A stretch of 29,055 bases of DNA from a virus. The DNA is taken from positions 1-29,055 of the IMG/VR virus record IMGVR_UViG_3300047994_000026. One strand, written 5' to 3'. Every line of letters begins with the position of its first letter. The stretch's first letter is position 1. Shown in pieces: positions 16,389 to 24,029 of this stretch. Both the position numbers and the translations under genes were made by a program. The notes under the pieces were generated by a model. The model had not been told where the DNA came from. It did no database searches and saw nothing but the letters and a program-made list of their open reading frames with translations.

Positions 16389-16846
16389 GGTGCGGCCTTT
16401 CCTTTTGTGAGTGACATCGAAACAATGCGCCCGCCCGTATAATGATCTCGGCGGGCGGCGAAGCGTACCGCTTGGACCGCGTTTTTTCCGCAGTCCATCG
16501 CGGTCATTGCGTGCCCGGCGCCGGAGCCGATCGCGTAATAGGGCTCGTCGACTTCGATCGGCCGACAGTAGCGATTCGCCTCGCTAAGATGCTTGCCGTC
16601 CCACACGAGAACAGCAAAGTTATCATCTGCCATTTCGGTGAGGATCTTGTACAAGTCGGCGTTTGAGGTGCCGTACCAGTCGACGAACAGCATAGCCGCA
16701 TGTGCGTCGCCCGCAATGCCCAGTAGAAATTCGCGCTTCCCGACCGTCTTGCGGAACAGCTTCGGGCCGCGAGTGATCCCGAAACTCTCATGCGAGTAGC
16801 GGGAATCCGACGCAAGAATCCCATCCTTAAAAGCGATTGTCGTCAT
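16385..16846 (-). CDS. HslV/proteasome-like Ntn hydrolase
   Basis: 153 aa. ATG at 16846 overlaps the previous stop (TAATG). It opens MTTIAFKDGILASDSR, as HslV opens MTTI...GGDG, so Met removal would leave Thr1. An Asp (ASD) aligns near HslV Asp17 and Lys28 (GPKLF) lines up with HslV Lys33. LLGIAGDAHAAMLFVDWYG and YYAIGSGAGHAMTAMDCGKNAVQAVRFAARRD fit the later GIAG and SGSG blocks. These support a proteasome-fold Ntn hydrolase; catalysis is unproven. Such proteins occur in phage head modules and could process prohead or host proteins. Translated right after the 33-aa membrane peptide. Confidence 0.65.
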   Translation of the reverse strand: MTTIAFKDGILASDSRYSHESFGITRGPKLFRKTVGKREFLLGIAGDAHAAMLFVDWYGTSNADLYKILTEMADDNFAVLVWDGKHLSEANRYCRPIEVDEPYYAIGSGAGHAMTAMDCGKNAVQAVRFAARRDHYTGGRIVSMSLTKGKAAP

Positions 16847-16947
16847 TACGGCGCCGCCGTGAGGTGCGCGACCAATACGGCACAGCTTAAGACGCACAAC
16901 ATATAGATCATCAAAACGGCGATAAAAACAGCGCTAGCCTTTTGCAT
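16846..16947 (-). CDS. Small membrane peptide (33 aa)
   Basis: Reads MQKASAVFIAVLMIYMLCVLSC... then AVLVAHLTAAP, nearly all hydrophobic, so one membrane helix (residues 6-27). Starts one base after the Mu F-like stop with GAGG about seven bases upstream. Its TAA overlaps the next ATG. This packing makes it likely a real gene rather than noise. Role unknown: possibly a holin-like or head-associated peptide. Confidence 0.5.
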   Translation of the reverse strand: MQKASAVFIAVLMIYMLCVLSCAVLVAHLTAAP

Positions 16948-16948
16948 T

Positions 16949-17773
16949 TTAATCCTCGAATCCCGGTATGATCGCGCGTGAGGTACATCGGCAGTTAATT
17001 AACTGCCCTGGAAGAACGAACTCTTTCTCGTCGCTGTCCCACATACCCTTGTTGAGATCGTACATCTTGCCGTTCATGGCAACGTGCGTCGGCCGCGGCT
17101 CCTTGCCTGCGCTCGAATGTTGCCAGATCGCTTGCTTGATTCCTAACTGTTGGCGGCGTGTGTTCTCGATCGTGGCAGTTGCCTTCGCGTTCTGATCGCG
17201 GGCGATCAGCGCCGCGCGCTTCACACTGACGCCGTATGTCTTGTGCAAATTCTTCGAGAGCGTAGACATTTTCCCGCCCGCGCGTACGCTCGTCCACACG
17301 GCCGTCTGTACGTCTCGATGATATTCTTCCGAGATCGACCGGATAAGATTGATATTCTCGGCGATCACGCTCTTGTATGCTTCGAGGGCGTGCTTTGTCG
17401 GCTGAAATTTGATCGTAAACCCGGCTCTCTTAAGCGCGGCTTCCATCGATGCCTGCGTCGCGCTGAAAGACTTCGCCGCAAACCGGCGCGACAGGTCGAG
17501 CGAGAGCTTATCGAATCGCAAGGTCCATTTCTTCGACCATGCCTTTAACACGCGGTCGATGTTCGAGACGGGGCTTTTCGCGTCAGCCGCTAGCCCCTCG
17601 ATCGGCGTCTCGTTCAGCGCCTCGCCAAGTCGAGCGCAGATGTCCAGATGCATCGCGCCGAGTAGATCATCGATCTGCCGCTGATACCACGAGCGCACGC
17701 CCGCGTTCGGAGACGTCGCCGAGACGACGACAGGCTTACGCGTGGGCGCGGTTAACGGGCGCTTTACCGGCAC
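16949..17773 (-). CDS. Head morphogenesis protein (Mu F-like)
   Basis: 274 aa from GTG 17773, with GGAG upstream; overlaps the small ORF before it by 10 bases. The C-terminal half matches the Mu gpF-like/SPP1 gp7 minor head domain: AALIARDQNAKATATIENTRRQQLGI, WQHSSAGKEPRPTHVAMNGKMYDL, and the final LPGQLINCRCTSRAIIP, with conserved CRC. The N-terminal half is helical and basic. Such proteins act inside the prohead and leave with the DNA. Follows the portal gene as in related phages. Confidence 0.75.
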   Translation of the reverse strand: MPVKRPLTAPTRKPVVVSATSPNAGVRSWYQRQIDDLLGAMHLDICARLGEALNETPIEGLAADAKSPVSNIDRVLKAWSKKWTLRFDKLSLDLSRRFAAKSFSATQASMEAALKRAGFTIKFQPTKHALEAYKSVIAENINLIRSISEEYHRDVQTAVWTSVRAGGKMSTLSKNLHKTYGVSVKRAALIARDQNAKATATIENTRRQQLGIKQAIWQHSSAGKEPRPTHVAMNGKMYDLNKGMWDSDEKEFVLPGQLINCRCTSRAIIPGFED

Positions 17774-17952
17774 GGCGGAGGACTCCTACGCTTGCGATCG
17801 TTCTGTGCCGCAAGATACCCGGCCCGCCACGCTGCGGCGTGGGACATCCGGCGCGCGGTAAAGGCGTCGGGATGCTCGTTAAAGTAACGCTCTACGCGCG
17901 CTTGAGCGTACAAAAAGCCGCGATGGATCAGTGTCGGTGTGCGCCGAGTCAT
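17764..17952 (-). CDS. Small basic hypothetical protein
   Basis: 62 aa, ATG with AAGGTG at about six bases. Sequence contains FTARRMSHAAAWRAGYLAAQNDRKR, a basic alpha-helical stretch with the A.RAGY.A form seen in ribosome-modulation-factor-like proteins. That resemblance is weak and may be coincidence. Overlaps the Mu F-like start, indicating coupled translation. Function not known. Confidence 0.45.
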   Translation of the reverse strand: MTRRTPTLIHRGFLYAQARVERYFNEHPDAFTARRMSHAAAWRAGYLAAQNDRKRRSPPPCR

Positions 17953-17987
17953 GTCATCACCTTATGCGATATCGCCGATCGAGTCAA

Positions 17988-19607
17988 TTACTCGTCTTTA
18001 CCCTCGTCGTCGTCAGTTCCGCCCGGAACTTCCGGAGGCGTGCGAAGCTCTCCTGTTTCGGGGTCGACGACGTTCGGGTCGGTCGGCGGTTCCGGCGCAT
18101 CACCTTGCAGATGCGAGAGCCCGCTGTCGGGGTCCATGCGCAACGCCTCGCGCGCCTCGTCTTGATCGATGACGTTTTTATCGATCAGCCCCGTCAGCAA
18201 GTCGGCGTTTGCCTTGCGCGTGTCGGCGACTTCCTTGCGCGTGGTCTCGACAAGCTCGACAAATTCGTAGCTAAGATCCTCGTCGATCGAGCCGAACTCG
18301 CTTAGTTGAATGATATCGAACATGACATCGAGGCCCGGTTCGATGTGATTCTCTTGCAGCGCTCCGATCATTTCGTGAAAGACTGTAATCTCGCCCTCGC
18401 TTGATGCGTTCAGGCCGGACGGAGTAATGCCAGTCAGCTTCACGAGCGGGATACGCGCGGGCGCCGCCATGTGCTCTTGCGCCTGCGCCTGAAGCTCTGA
18501 GAGCCCGCCGAGCGGCACCGCTACCTGATCCATTTCTTCGCTATTCTTGTCGATCAGCATGAGCCCCTGATTGTCACGCGTTGCCGTGAACAGCTTCGCG
18601 CGATTCATGAGCCCCTGACCGTCGATCGTCTTTCCTTGCAAGATCGTCGAGAGATTCGATTTCAGGATCATTGTCGAAAAGTTATTAATCAAGCGATTCA
18701 CGCCGTCGACCGTCTTCAGCCATCGCAAGACGTAGGGCTCGCATAACTGACTGAGCGAGACACCGCCGAAGTTGTAGGCAGGCTTCAAGATGTCCGGCAC
18801 GGGATTCGAGATCACCGTAATCAATCGCGTATGGTGGATGCGCTTACCTAGCGCGAACCAAGCGATCGGCCGATAGAAGTCCTGCGCGGTCGGGTCGATC
18901 GAGTTATACGATAGCGGCGTAGTCCATATCGGCTCAATCACCTTGAAGCCTTTCAGCGATCCCTTCTTGATTGTCTCCGGCGAGATTATGAGCGGCTGAG
19001 CTTTCACAAGGTCGTTTTCAGCACCGTCAATGTCGATGTAAATCTGTGCGCGACCGAAAAATAGATCTATCTGCAACGCCTTCCGCCAGGTCTGCCGAAC
19101 GTCGAATCGCTTAAAGGCTTGCTCTAGCTTCTTGAGTTTGTCCGCGGCTTTTGGGTCTTTCGACTTCGATACGAACTTGATAAACTTGCGTGTCATTTCC
19201 TCGCTGATCGTCGCCGCGGGCGCGCGATACTCGGAGCGCTGAGCAAGCTCGGAGAGGTATGCATAGCCGGGGAATCCGAGCCCGCCCATTTGCCCGTTCA
19301 GCCACGAATACCAATTCGCGCCCGTGTTCGGCAAGCTATCCATCGCTTGATACGGCGGCAAGAAGTCGGCGTAGCGCTGATCGTCCATCGCAAGTTGCTT
19401 GCGTGACGGCAGAACGCCCGGAGGCGGCTTATACGGGGCGATCTCTCGATGCACGACCCTTTGACCGCTCGGGAACGTCGCGAGCACCATATCAGCCACA
19501 CGGAGCGTCAGGGCTTCGGCCGTGGGCGCGGGCTTGGCGGCGACGGGGCGCCGGGCGGCTTTCTTCGGAGTCTTCGCGGGAGCTTTCGCGGGAGTCTTGC
19601 GCTTCAT
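17988..19607 (-). CDS. Portal protein (DUF1073 type)
   Basis: 539 aa. ATG at 19607 overlaps the zinc-ribbon stop (ATGA) and has GAGGAA upstream, so I prefer it over a longer frame. It begins with a Lys/Ala/Pro-rich tail (KRKTPAKAPAKTPKKAARR). Then MDDQRYADFLPPYQAMDSLPN, ISEEMTRKFIKFVSK, GRAQIYIDID and FGGVSLSQLCEPYVLRWLKTVDGVNRLI match DUF1073 portals. The portal is the ring through which DNA is packaged and ejected. The charged acidic end (GGTDDDEGKDE) is usual. The C-terminal part (KNVIDQDEAREALRMDP) matches the family stem. Confidence 0.85.
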   Translation of the reverse strand: MKRKTPAKAPAKTPKKAARRPVAAKPAPTAEALTLRVADMVLATFPSGQRVVHREIAPYKPPPGVLPSRKQLAMDDQRYADFLPPYQAMDSLPNTGANWYSWLNGQMGGLGFPGYAYLSELAQRSEYRAPAATISEEMTRKFIKFVSKSKDPKAADKLKKLEQAFKRFDVRQTWRKALQIDLFFGRAQIYIDIDGAENDLVKAQPLIISPETIKKGSLKGFKVIEPIWTTPLSYNSIDPTAQDFYRPIAWFALGKRIHHTRLITVISNPVPDILKPAYNFGGVSLSQLCEPYVLRWLKTVDGVNRLINNFSTMILKSNLSTILQGKTIDGQGLMNRAKLFTATRDNQGLMLIDKNSEEMDQVAVPLGGLSELQAQAQEHMAAPARIPLVKLTGITPSGLNASSEGEITVFHEMIGALQENHIEPGLDVMFDIIQLSEFGSIDEDLSYEFVELVETTRKEVADTRKANADLLTGLIDKNVIDQDEAREALRMDPDSGLSHLQGDAPEPPTDPNVVDPETGELRTPPEVPGGTDDDEGKDE

Positions 19608-19738
19608 GGTTTCCTCGTGGGTTGCGGCGGCTTCGGCCGCTGCGTCGGATCGATCAGATTCTTGCCGCACCGATAACACGACTTATAAACGGTCGAGGTG
19701 TTCAGCGCCTGGCAATGTGGACAAGTGACATTGCTCAT
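19604..19738 (-). CDS. Small zinc-ribbon protein
   Basis: 44 aa: MSNVTCPHCQALNTSTVYKSCYRCGKNLIDP, then a Pro/Lys-rich tail. Two CxxC pairs (C6..C9, C21..C24) form a zinc ribbon. ATG at 19738 overlaps the HTH stop (ATGA), and its own stop overlaps the portal ATG, giving a coupled trio HTH-ribbon-portal. The longer in-frame start at 19825 lacks support. Function unknown; such ribbons can bind nucleic acid or protein. Confidence 0.6.
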   Translation of the reverse strand: MSNVTCPHCQALNTSTVYKSCYRCGKNLIDPTQRPKPPQPTRKP

Positions 19739-19920
19739 TTCGCGAGACTCTCGGCGCGGATCTTCGCAACATGGCGGATCAGATTGCGGCGGCTGATGCT
19801 GTACCGCTTCGCGACCTTCGCCCATGATTCGATGTAAGCGCGGCGCTGAAGCTGGCGCACGATCTCGCGATGTAGCGCGGGCGTCAGTTTGGAATCGGTC
19901 GTGTGCTTAATCCGTGGCAT
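19735..19920 (-). CDS. Small helix-turn-helix protein
   Basis: 61 aa, ATG; its first 14 bases overlap the terL end. Basic throughout (IVRQLQRRAYIESWAKVAKRYSISRRNLIRHVAKIRAE). AKVAKRYSISRRNLIRHV fits an HTH: helix, turn with YSIS, recognition helix. Position after TerL is uncommon for a small terminase, and a more likely TerS lies at 25837, so it may be a regulator or DNA-binding packaging helper. Confidence 0.55.
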   Translation of the reverse strand: MPRIKHTTDSKLTPALHREIVRQLQRRAYIESWAKVAKRYSISRRNLIRHVAKIRAESLAK

Positions 19921-21640
19921 TGCTGAATAGCTCCAAAATAGAGTCGTCTATGACCATGTGCGGGCGACTGTAAGGGAATAACATCATAACGGCGTCGGCG
20001 TTATTCGGTGAAGCGACATCGTCGGGCGTCTTATCGATCATCATCTTACCCGCCTTCGACCATGTCCATACGGGTTGCGATAGCTCCGACGTCGTCTTCG
20101 AGAGTTCCGGCAGATTTGGATCGATCGAGATAATTTCGCTCGGATCGAACGCCGGTAGCGGCCGGTCCGCCTCGCGCAGCGCTACAAGCTCCCATGTCAA
20201 GCGGAACCGCTGGCGGAGCGCCCACCAGGATTGCGCTTTCATGTTCTCGAAAAAATCCTTGTTCGTGCGGTCTGTGCCGGGGCAGATATTCTCCGGGTCT
20301 TCGACCGCCGCGGAGCCGCGGAACATATTCGCGACGATCGGCGGCAAGCCCTTTGCTTCGCGTTCTTCGTTAATCTTCATGGCGTCGCCGCGCACGCCCG
20401 CGCCCATGCCGTCGCCGTCGTAATCAAACGATTTCACATCGCGCGCGTCACACTCGCGGAACACTCTCTCGACACTCTTAAAGATCGTCGAGTTCGTGCC
20501 CTTCCAGGATTCGATGTGGCGAAGCTCGACGCCATAGCCGAACGCGAGACAGTTCGCATCCGCGCCACGATCCGCGACGTCGTACGAGATCCGGCGCTCG
20601 CCCGTCACCTCGATACCGAGCTTCGCCGCCGCGCCAATCGCCGCCTTCACCCATTCTTGCGGGATGATCACGCCCTCGACAGACGCCATAAAATCGCATT
20701 CGTACTCTTGCGCCCACACGACGGGGTCGGTTTTCAGCTTCTTCTGTGCGAACCAACCGTGTAGAACGAACTGTTCGCGCCCTTCGCCGTCGATGATCTT
20801 GTACGTCTTGCGCGGATCATTGAAGTAATGGAAATCGAACCGCGTGATCTTGCCGCCGCGGGCGCGCTCGGCGAAGACGTTCGCGAGACCTTGCACCGTG
20901 GACATTTCGATTCGGCAATCGGTGTTAGCGACGAGGTTCGAGTCGACTAGCTTCGGATGCTCGACGACCGCGAACTCGTCGACGAAATACATCGTCTTAC
21001 GACCGCCGCGGCCGATGTTATCGCCGCAATCGCCCGTGATACTTGAGTTCGTCTCCGGAAAGAATAATTGCATGTCTTGTGAGTGCGTCTTGTTCTTGAC
21101 GTTCCACCCGGCCTTGAACTCGCGCGGTAGATACTCGATGAACTTGCGCCCCTTGTAGAACAGCGCATCGCTATTGTTTCCGTCGTCGACTTTATCCTTC
21201 GTCGCGCTACCGAAGCCGAACGTCAGATCCTCGTTTAGCAGGCATTTCGAGGTGCAATACGCCATTGCCAGCCACGAGGCGCCGCAGTCGCGCGACTTCA
21301 CGAGAATGCCGTCATCTTTCAGCGCGAGGCGATCTTCTAGCCAATTCAAAAAGTCGCGCTGTAGAGGGAACAGGATAAACGGCATTTGCAACGGGCGCCC
21401 CGTGCCTGCATTGCGCGGGTCGTATGTCACGCCCCAATCATTGATGAAGTCGGCGATGTTATCGCGGTAATACGCGCGAGCGAGCGCAACGCGGTCGGGA
21501 TGCTCGCGCATCCATAGGAGCTTGCGCACGCGACGGCGCCATATCGCGTCATAGTCGGGCTTCAACCAATCGAAGGAGTCCAAGGGCTCGCCGAACATCA
21601 AGATCGGAGGGGGCGGAATTATGGTATATCCGGGGTCCAT
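19907..21640 (-). CDS. terL: Terminase large subunit
   Basis: 577 aa, ATG at 21640. ATPase part: deviant Walker A KSRDCGASWL (115-124), Walker B MYFVDEFA (217-224), and coupling region GMSTVQG-like STVQG (247-251). Nuclease part, RNase H-like: YDVADRGAD (353-361), FDYDGDGMG (406-413) and PNNADAVMM (545-553), all acidic metal ligands. It cuts and pumps concatemeric DNA into the prohead via the portal. Starts the leftward head-tail operon. No clear ribosome site precedes the ATG; an alternative start at M15 is possible. The 87-base gap to the divergent plus-strand gene must hold its promoter. Confidence 0.9.
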   Translation of the reverse strand: MDPGYTIIPPPPILMFGEPLDSFDWLKPDYDAIWRRRVRKLLWMREHPDRVALARAYYRDNIADFINDWGVTYDPRNAGTGRPLQMPFILFPLQRDFLNWLEDRLALKDDGILVKSRDCGASWLAMAYCTSKCLLNEDLTFGFGSATKDKVDDGNNSDALFYKGRKFIEYLPREFKAGWNVKNKTHSQDMQLFFPETNSSITGDCGDNIGRGGRKTMYFVDEFAVVEHPKLVDSNLVANTDCRIEMSTVQGLANVFAERARGGKITRFDFHYFNDPRKTYKIIDGEGREQFVLHGWFAQKKLKTDPVVWAQEYECDFMASVEGVIIPQEWVKAAIGAAAKLGIEVTGERRISYDVADRGADANCLAFGYGVELRHIESWKGTNSTIFKSVERVFRECDARDVKSFDYDGDGMGAGVRGDAMKINEEREAKGLPPIVANMFRGSAAVEDPENICPGTDRTNKDFFENMKAQSWWALRQRFRLTWELVALREADRPLPAFDPSEIISIDPNLPELSKTTSELSQPVWTWSKAGKMMIDKTPDDVASPNNADAVMMLFPYSRPHMVIDDSILELFSNATD

Positions 21641-21649
21641 ATCGCAAAC

Positions 21650-21692
21650 TGTGACATAGTTCGCATCTAAGCCGCAACCCCTGATTTAAGAT
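21650..21692 (+). promoter_or_regulatory. CRP-like site and -10 element before plus-strand block
   Basis: TGTGA-CATAGT-TCGCA (21650-21665, centre 21657.5) fits CRP-family sites (TGTGA-N6-TCACA) with one mismatch in the second half. TAAGAT (21687-21692) begins 29.5 bases past the centre, the spacing of a class II CRP promoter (centre at -41.5). Predicted start near 21699, leaving a leader with GACGAGG before the ATG at 21728. See also the sites at 23224 and 28527. Confidence 0.4.
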
Positions 21693-21727
21693 CGCTACAC
21701 CATAAACAAGAGACGAGGTTCACGACA

Positions 21728-22057
21728 ATGGCAAAGAAAACTCTACTGGTTCGCACTCCCTACGGCGACTTTACCCGCACGACGAACACCGCCTATACGC
21801 ATGTGGTCGTCGCGGTTCCGGCGAGCCGTTGCGGCAAAACGTTCGAGAGCGCCGCGGATCTCGCCGCCAAGCTCACCGCGGAAGGCAACCATAAAAGCGG
21901 TGTGATGGCGCGCGTTCTGAAGGATCGCGGCTATATCGTCTCGTGGCATAGCACCGCGGCCGCGGCGCTGCGTGCCGCCGACGCAGGCAATAGCGCGTAT
22001 TTCAGCACGAAGCCCGGCCAGGTTTTCGCGGTCGCCCGCGAGCTTGAGGCACTGTGA
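21728..22057 (+). CDS. Hypothetical protein
   Basis: 109 aa, ATG with GAGG nine to ten bases upstream. The sequence (MAKKTLLVRTPYGDFTRTTNTAYTHVVVAVP..., then KTFESAADLAAKLTAEGNHKSGVMARVLKDRGYIVSWHSTAAAALRAAD) looks like a small alpha/beta fold: a beta N-terminus, a helical middle, no membrane part and no metal motif. First gene of the plus-strand block and coupled to the next (ATGA-type GTGA). Function not recognised. Confidence 0.55.
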   Translation: MAKKTLLVRTPYGDFTRTTNTAYTHVVVAVPASRCGKTFESAADLAAKLTAEGNHKSGVMARVLKDRGYIVSWHSTAAAALRAADAGNSAYFSTKPGQVFAVARELEAL

Positions 22058-22611
22058 TATATAACGATCCCCGCTACGCGCCCGTCGAGGGCGCGCTTCC
22101 GACGACGTTGCCGCCCCTGACGATGGCGAACGCGCTACCGGCTTACCTGCGCATCGTGCGGCGCTTTGGCGCGACGAAAGACATTCCTGTAGGCGTGCTC
22201 GAAGCGCGGGCCGGGCGTCCGATCACCTCGAACCGCAAGCGCGCCCGGCGCGTGTGGGCGTCCACAAAGCCGACGACCGGCCATTATCGCGGATGGGGAC
22301 GCCTGATTCACGACGCGTCTCACTACATTTTCGAGCGCCGTCATCCGAACGCCCGGCCGCACGACGGCGGACACGCAACCCTAGAGCGGGAGATCGCTCA
22401 ATGGGTCGTCGAGCGCGGTCTGATCGGCATCTATTCGCGCCCTCCGGAGCCGAAACGCCGCCCCTCGTACGCCGAGCGCATCGATCACAATCGCGCGCTG
22501 ATGGCGAAATGGGAGCGCAAGGCGAAGCGGGCGGCGACGGCGCTGCGCAAGCTACAGGCCCGCGTACGGATGCTCGAACGCCTGGCAAAACACGAAGACG
22601 CGAAAGTGTGA
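22054..22611 (+). CDS. Hypothetical protein with HDxxH metal-like motif
   Basis: 185 aa from GTG 22054 (overlaps previous stop). Residues 76-125 read GHYRGWGRLIHDASHYIFERRHPNARPHDGGHATLEREIAQWVVERGLI: H77, H86-D87-H90, H97, H103, H107 and E111 could ligate a metal. Residues 134-182 are strongly basic and probably helical (AKWERKAKRAATALRKLQARVRMLERLAK). The histidine spacing suggests a metal-dependent hydrolase or structural site, but no family is named. Similar proteins may exist in other phages. Confidence 0.55.
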   Translation: MIYNDPRYAPVEGALPTTLPPLTMANALPAYLRIVRRFGATKDIPVGVLEARAGRPITSNRKRARRVWASTKPTTGHYRGWGRLIHDASHYIFERRHPNARPHDGGHATLEREIAQWVVERGLIGIYSRPPEPKRRPSYAERIDHNRALMAKWERKAKRAATALRKLQARVRMLERLAKHEDAKV

Positions 22612-22681
22612 CGCGGTCGGCATCCCCGGCCACGGGGGTCGATCAGGATAGCCGTACAGTAACTAACCGGAGCAAGCGAAT

Positions 22682-23023
22682 ATGGACCTTCAATTGGCAG
22701 ACACCGAAGACGGATACGCGCAGAAGATCGTCGACAGCGGCCGCGAATCGTTCGGCGTGATGGATTCCAAGTCGCGCGAGATCGGCGCCTATTGGGCGAT
22801 CTACGCGACCATCATGGTAGAGCACACCGACCGCTTCGCCGGGCGCCATTCGGGCAAGGTCTTCGCGGCCGGTCCGGGCACCTACTACGAAGCAATCATG
22901 GGGCAATTACGCGACGACATGCGCTTCCTCGCGGCTAGCCACAAATACTTCCGCACGCTCGACGAGGCTCGCGCGCATTGCGAAGCCTACGTCGCCCGCA
23001 AGCGGGATCAGGCGAAGCGGTAG
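22682..23023 (+). CDS. Hypothetical protein
   Basis: 113 aa, ATG, CCGGAGC upstream at about nine bases. The sequence (LADTEDGYAQKIVDSGRESFGVMDSKSREIGAYWAIYATIMVEHTDRFAGRHSGKVFAAGPGTYYEAIMGQLRDDMRF) is compact and mixed alpha/beta with aromatic residues, ending in a charged helix. A candidate weak CRP-like half-site lies 75 bases upstream (22607-22622). I do not recognise a family. The gene is followed by a 62-aa gene. Confidence 0.5.
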   Translation: MDLQLADTEDGYAQKIVDSGRESFGVMDSKSREIGAYWAIYATIMVEHTDRFAGRHSGKVFAAGPGTYYEAIMGQLRDDMRFLAASHKYFRTLDEARAHCEAYVARKRDQAKR

Positions 23024-23039
23024 CGCGCGAGGTGACGCC

Positions 23040-23228
23040 GTGAACATCAGGGGCGTGCCGAGTAACGAAATGATCGCGGAAGCGGTAGCGCGCAAGGTAT
23101 TTGCGCAGCGCGGCAACCATTCCGAAGCGCATCTGAGCGAGGCTGAACTAGCCGGATGTCTACAAGCCGCGCTCGACCTTCGCGACCGTTTAACGGCCGA
23201 CATCATACGCGCTCGCACGGAACTGTGA
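23040..23228 (+). CDS. Hypothetical small helical protein
   Basis: 62 aa from GTG. Reads NIRGVPSNEMIAEAVARKVFAQRGNHSEAHLSEAELAGCLQAALDLRDRLTADIIRARTEL, mostly alpha-helical. Its stop TGA is also the start of the CRP-like palindrome at 23224, so the last codons carry the regulatory site of the next gene. Function unknown. Confidence 0.5.
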   Translation: MNIRGVPSNEMIAEAVARKVFAQRGNHSEAHLSEAELAGCLQAALDLRDRLTADIIRARTEL

Positions 23229-23266
23229 CGTATGTCACCGACTGTGATAGTCTGCGGGACGATACT
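23224..23266 (+). promoter_or_regulatory. CRP-like site and -10 element before zinc-finger gene
   Basis: TGTGACGTATGTCACC (23224-23239) is TGTGA-N6-TCACC, centre 23231.5. GATACT (23261-23266) starts 29.5 bases downstream, class II CRP spacing. The predicted start (about 23273) is at the ATG of the next gene, which has no ribosome site, so a leaderless message is possible. A GTGAC-N4-GTCAC inverted repeat is also inside. Confidence 0.45.
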
Positions 23267-23272
23267 AGACCC

Positions 23273-23473
23273 ATGAAATACATCGTCATCCGCAACAAGA
23301 AGACCGACGCGCTCACGATGCACAGCGTAGATTGCTCGATCGTGAAGGCTCATTTTGGGCCGCGCGTCTCGCACGAGGCGATTAACGCCTTCGGCTCCGG
23401 CACGCACGCCGAAGCCCTCGAAGCGGTAGAGTTCATCGGTAGAAACACGAAGGTCTGCAAATGCGCAAAGTAA
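23273..23473 (+). CDS. Small Ada-like metal-binding protein
   Basis: 66 aa. Has MHSVDCSIVK (H17, C21), a helical EAINAFGSGTHAEALEAVEFIG, and the end NTKVCKCAK (C62, C64). The pattern H-x3-C, then a short helix and C-x-C, resembles the metal-binding domain of Ada-type proteins and nuclease tails. No ribosome site before the ATG. It may bind DNA or a protein; standalone use is unusual. Confidence 0.5.
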   Translation: MKYIVIRNKKTDALTMHSVDCSIVKAHFGPRVSHEAINAFGSGTHAEALEAVEFIGRNTKVCKCAK

Positions 23474-23643
23474 TCGACAAAATCCTGGCGATCCTCCGCT
23501 CTACGCAAGGCGTCGTAGATCACAGCGCCGTCGCCAAGCTCCACGAGCTAGCCGAATGGCGCGCGAACAAGGTGCTAGACGAATACGCCGACGCGCTCGC
23601 CCGCGATGTGTGCGCCCGTACCCATGATGGGGCAGCGCCATGA
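23461..23643 (+). CDS. Hypothetical small protein
   Basis: 60 aa: MRKVIDKILAILRSTQGVVDHSAVAKLHELAEWRANKVLDEYADALARD..., almost wholly helical. ATG lies 13 bases inside the end of the previous gene, in another frame, and the stop overlaps the next ATG. Coupled position supports it. Function unknown. Confidence 0.45.
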   Translation: MRKVIDKILAILRSTQGVVDHSAVAKLHELAEWRANKVLDEYADALARDVCARTHDGAAP

Positions 23644-24029
23644 TCCGGCGCTCGATCGCATGGCGGCTAGAGGCGCAGCGCGATGAATGGAAAGCGGTAG
23701 CACTCGCGCAAGCGCAAACGCTCGAAGAATTACGGAGGAAACTGCGCATCGAGACCGCGGTCTTGCACGACCAGCGGGACCAAACGTGCCGAGCCGCCGA
23801 GCAACGCGACCGGCTACAGGCTCGCGTGGACAATCTTCAGATTGTCCGAGACGAAGCCCTCCGCCGCGAGCGCACGCTAGGCGATGGCAACGTTTACCTT
23901 GCCGCGCAGTTGAAAGACGCGCAGATCGTCATCAAGACGCTACGCGGTGCGCTCGAACGGGCGACGCGGGCGCTCTCGGACCGAGACATGAAAGCTGCGC
24001 CCTCGCGTGGCGGAATCGGTGACGTATGA
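23640..24029 (+). CDS. Coiled-coil hypothetical protein
   Basis: 129 aa, start overlaps previous stop. Highly charged heptad-like sequence (EWKAVALAQAQTLEELRRKLRIETAVLHDQRDQTCRAAEQRDRLQARVDNLQIVRDEALRRERTLGDGN, QIVIKTLRGALERATRALSDRD) forms a long coiled coil over residues 8-115. No membrane segment. Overlaps the next gene by ATGA. Might be a structural linker or lysis-regulating helper; unproven. Confidence 0.5.
   Translation: MIRRSIAWRLEAQRDEWKAVALAQAQTLEELRRKLRIETAVLHDQRDQTCRAAEQRDRLQARVDNLQIVRDEALRRERTLGDGNVYLAAQLKDAQIVIKTLRGALERATRALSDRDMKAAPSRGGIGDV

Noticed and set aside
22634-22660. Full fourth CRP-type promoter before the 22682 gene
   Set aside because: Site at 22607 matches only in the first half and the -10-like bases are poor (CAGGAT).
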